From an uncultured Clostridia bacterium (GTDB lineage Bacteria; Bacillota; Clostridia; Oscillospirales; Ruminococcaceae): DNA of 5,123 bases. Position 1 is the stretch's first letter. Every line of letters starts with the position of its first letter. The translations under genes were made by a program, and so were the position numbers. Location of the stretch: NCBI GenBank assembly GCA_947175045.1, contig CAMWLH010000188.1, positions 1-5,123 on the forward strand, given 5' to 3'. Below the pieces are notes generated by a model that did not search any database, was not told the origin of the DNA, and worked only from the letters and a program-made list of their open reading frames with translations. This document shows, in pieces, positions 5,023 to 5,123 of the stretch.

Positions 5023-5123
5023 ATCCGTAACTTTATTACTTAAATATACTTTAAGCAATTTTCTTCCCTTTTTTTCCCTTAAATAACGGCTTTGTTTACT
5101 CGAATTTTTTTTAAGCACTATTT

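Larger units (their letters stand above)
4808..5123. other. Gene-free upstream control region of the sugar transporter operon
   Basis: I see no convincing gene here. The DNA is AT-rich with several A/T runs. It holds the operators and weak promoter candidates listed separately. It also holds two small hairpins that would lie in the 5' leader: 4810-4824 (GCTCC/GGAGC, loop 5) and 4842-4865 (GGGTT/AACCC plus TATA/TATA with a 3-base bulge). A 6-bp inverted repeat, CTTAAA-N5-TTTAAG, is at 5039-5055. TTTAAGCA occurs at 5050-5057 and again at 5110-5117. Whatever gene lies beyond 5123 is not visible. Confidence 0.7.

Noticed and set aside
4877..5086. A 69-codon plus-strand frame in the upstream control region
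   Set aside because: It has no usable ribosome binding site. Its Phe/Leu-rich translation reflects T-rich DNA, and it runs through the palindromic operators.
1..5123. CRISPR array, insertion sequence, tRNA, rRNA or riboswitch
   Set aside because: No regularly spaced repeats, transposase motifs, terminal repeats, cloverleaf pattern or known riboswitch core could be seen on either strand.

Overview
The window looks like chromosomal DNA of an anaerobic Gram-positive bacterium of the Clostridia, most like Ruminococcus and relatives. This is inferred from the glutamate dehydrogenase sequence, strong GGGAGG-type ribosome binding sites, a lipoprotein-anchored sugar-binding protein, the NrdD-type small protein, and near-consensus TTGACA/TATAAT signals at moderate GC with AT-rich intergenic DNA. 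The genus is not proven.

Layout. Positions 1-858 (+) hold the C-terminal two thirds of an NADP-type glutamate dehydrogenase, closed by a strong intrinsic terminator (880-911). It converges on a small minus-strand gene (949-1212). That 87-residue protein resembles the C-terminal glycyl-radical tail of the anaerobic ribonucleotide reductase NrdD. It is driven by a perfect-consensus promoter (1242-1270) whose spacer contains an NrdR-box-like palindrome.

Positions 4778 down to 1379 (-) form one carbohydrate ABC transporter operon of the CUT1 type. In transcription order it encodes a solute-binding lipoprotein, a MalF-type permease and a MalG-type permease, and a strong terminator follows (1337-1370). 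No ATPase gene is present, as is common where CUT1 importers share one ATPase encoded elsewhere. A long stem-loop with a T-run sits between the binding-protein gene and the permease genes and probably sets a higher level for the binding protein.

Positions 4808-5123 hold no convincing gene. They are the operon's AT-rich upstream control region, with a perfect LacI/CcpA-type palindrome, a second inverted repeat and only tentative promoters.

The genes are largely ordinary. The points most worth a second look are the stand-alone NrdD-tail protein with its NrdR-like site, and the layered regulatory elements of the sugar operon. I see no mobile element, CRISPR array, tRNA or rRNA.
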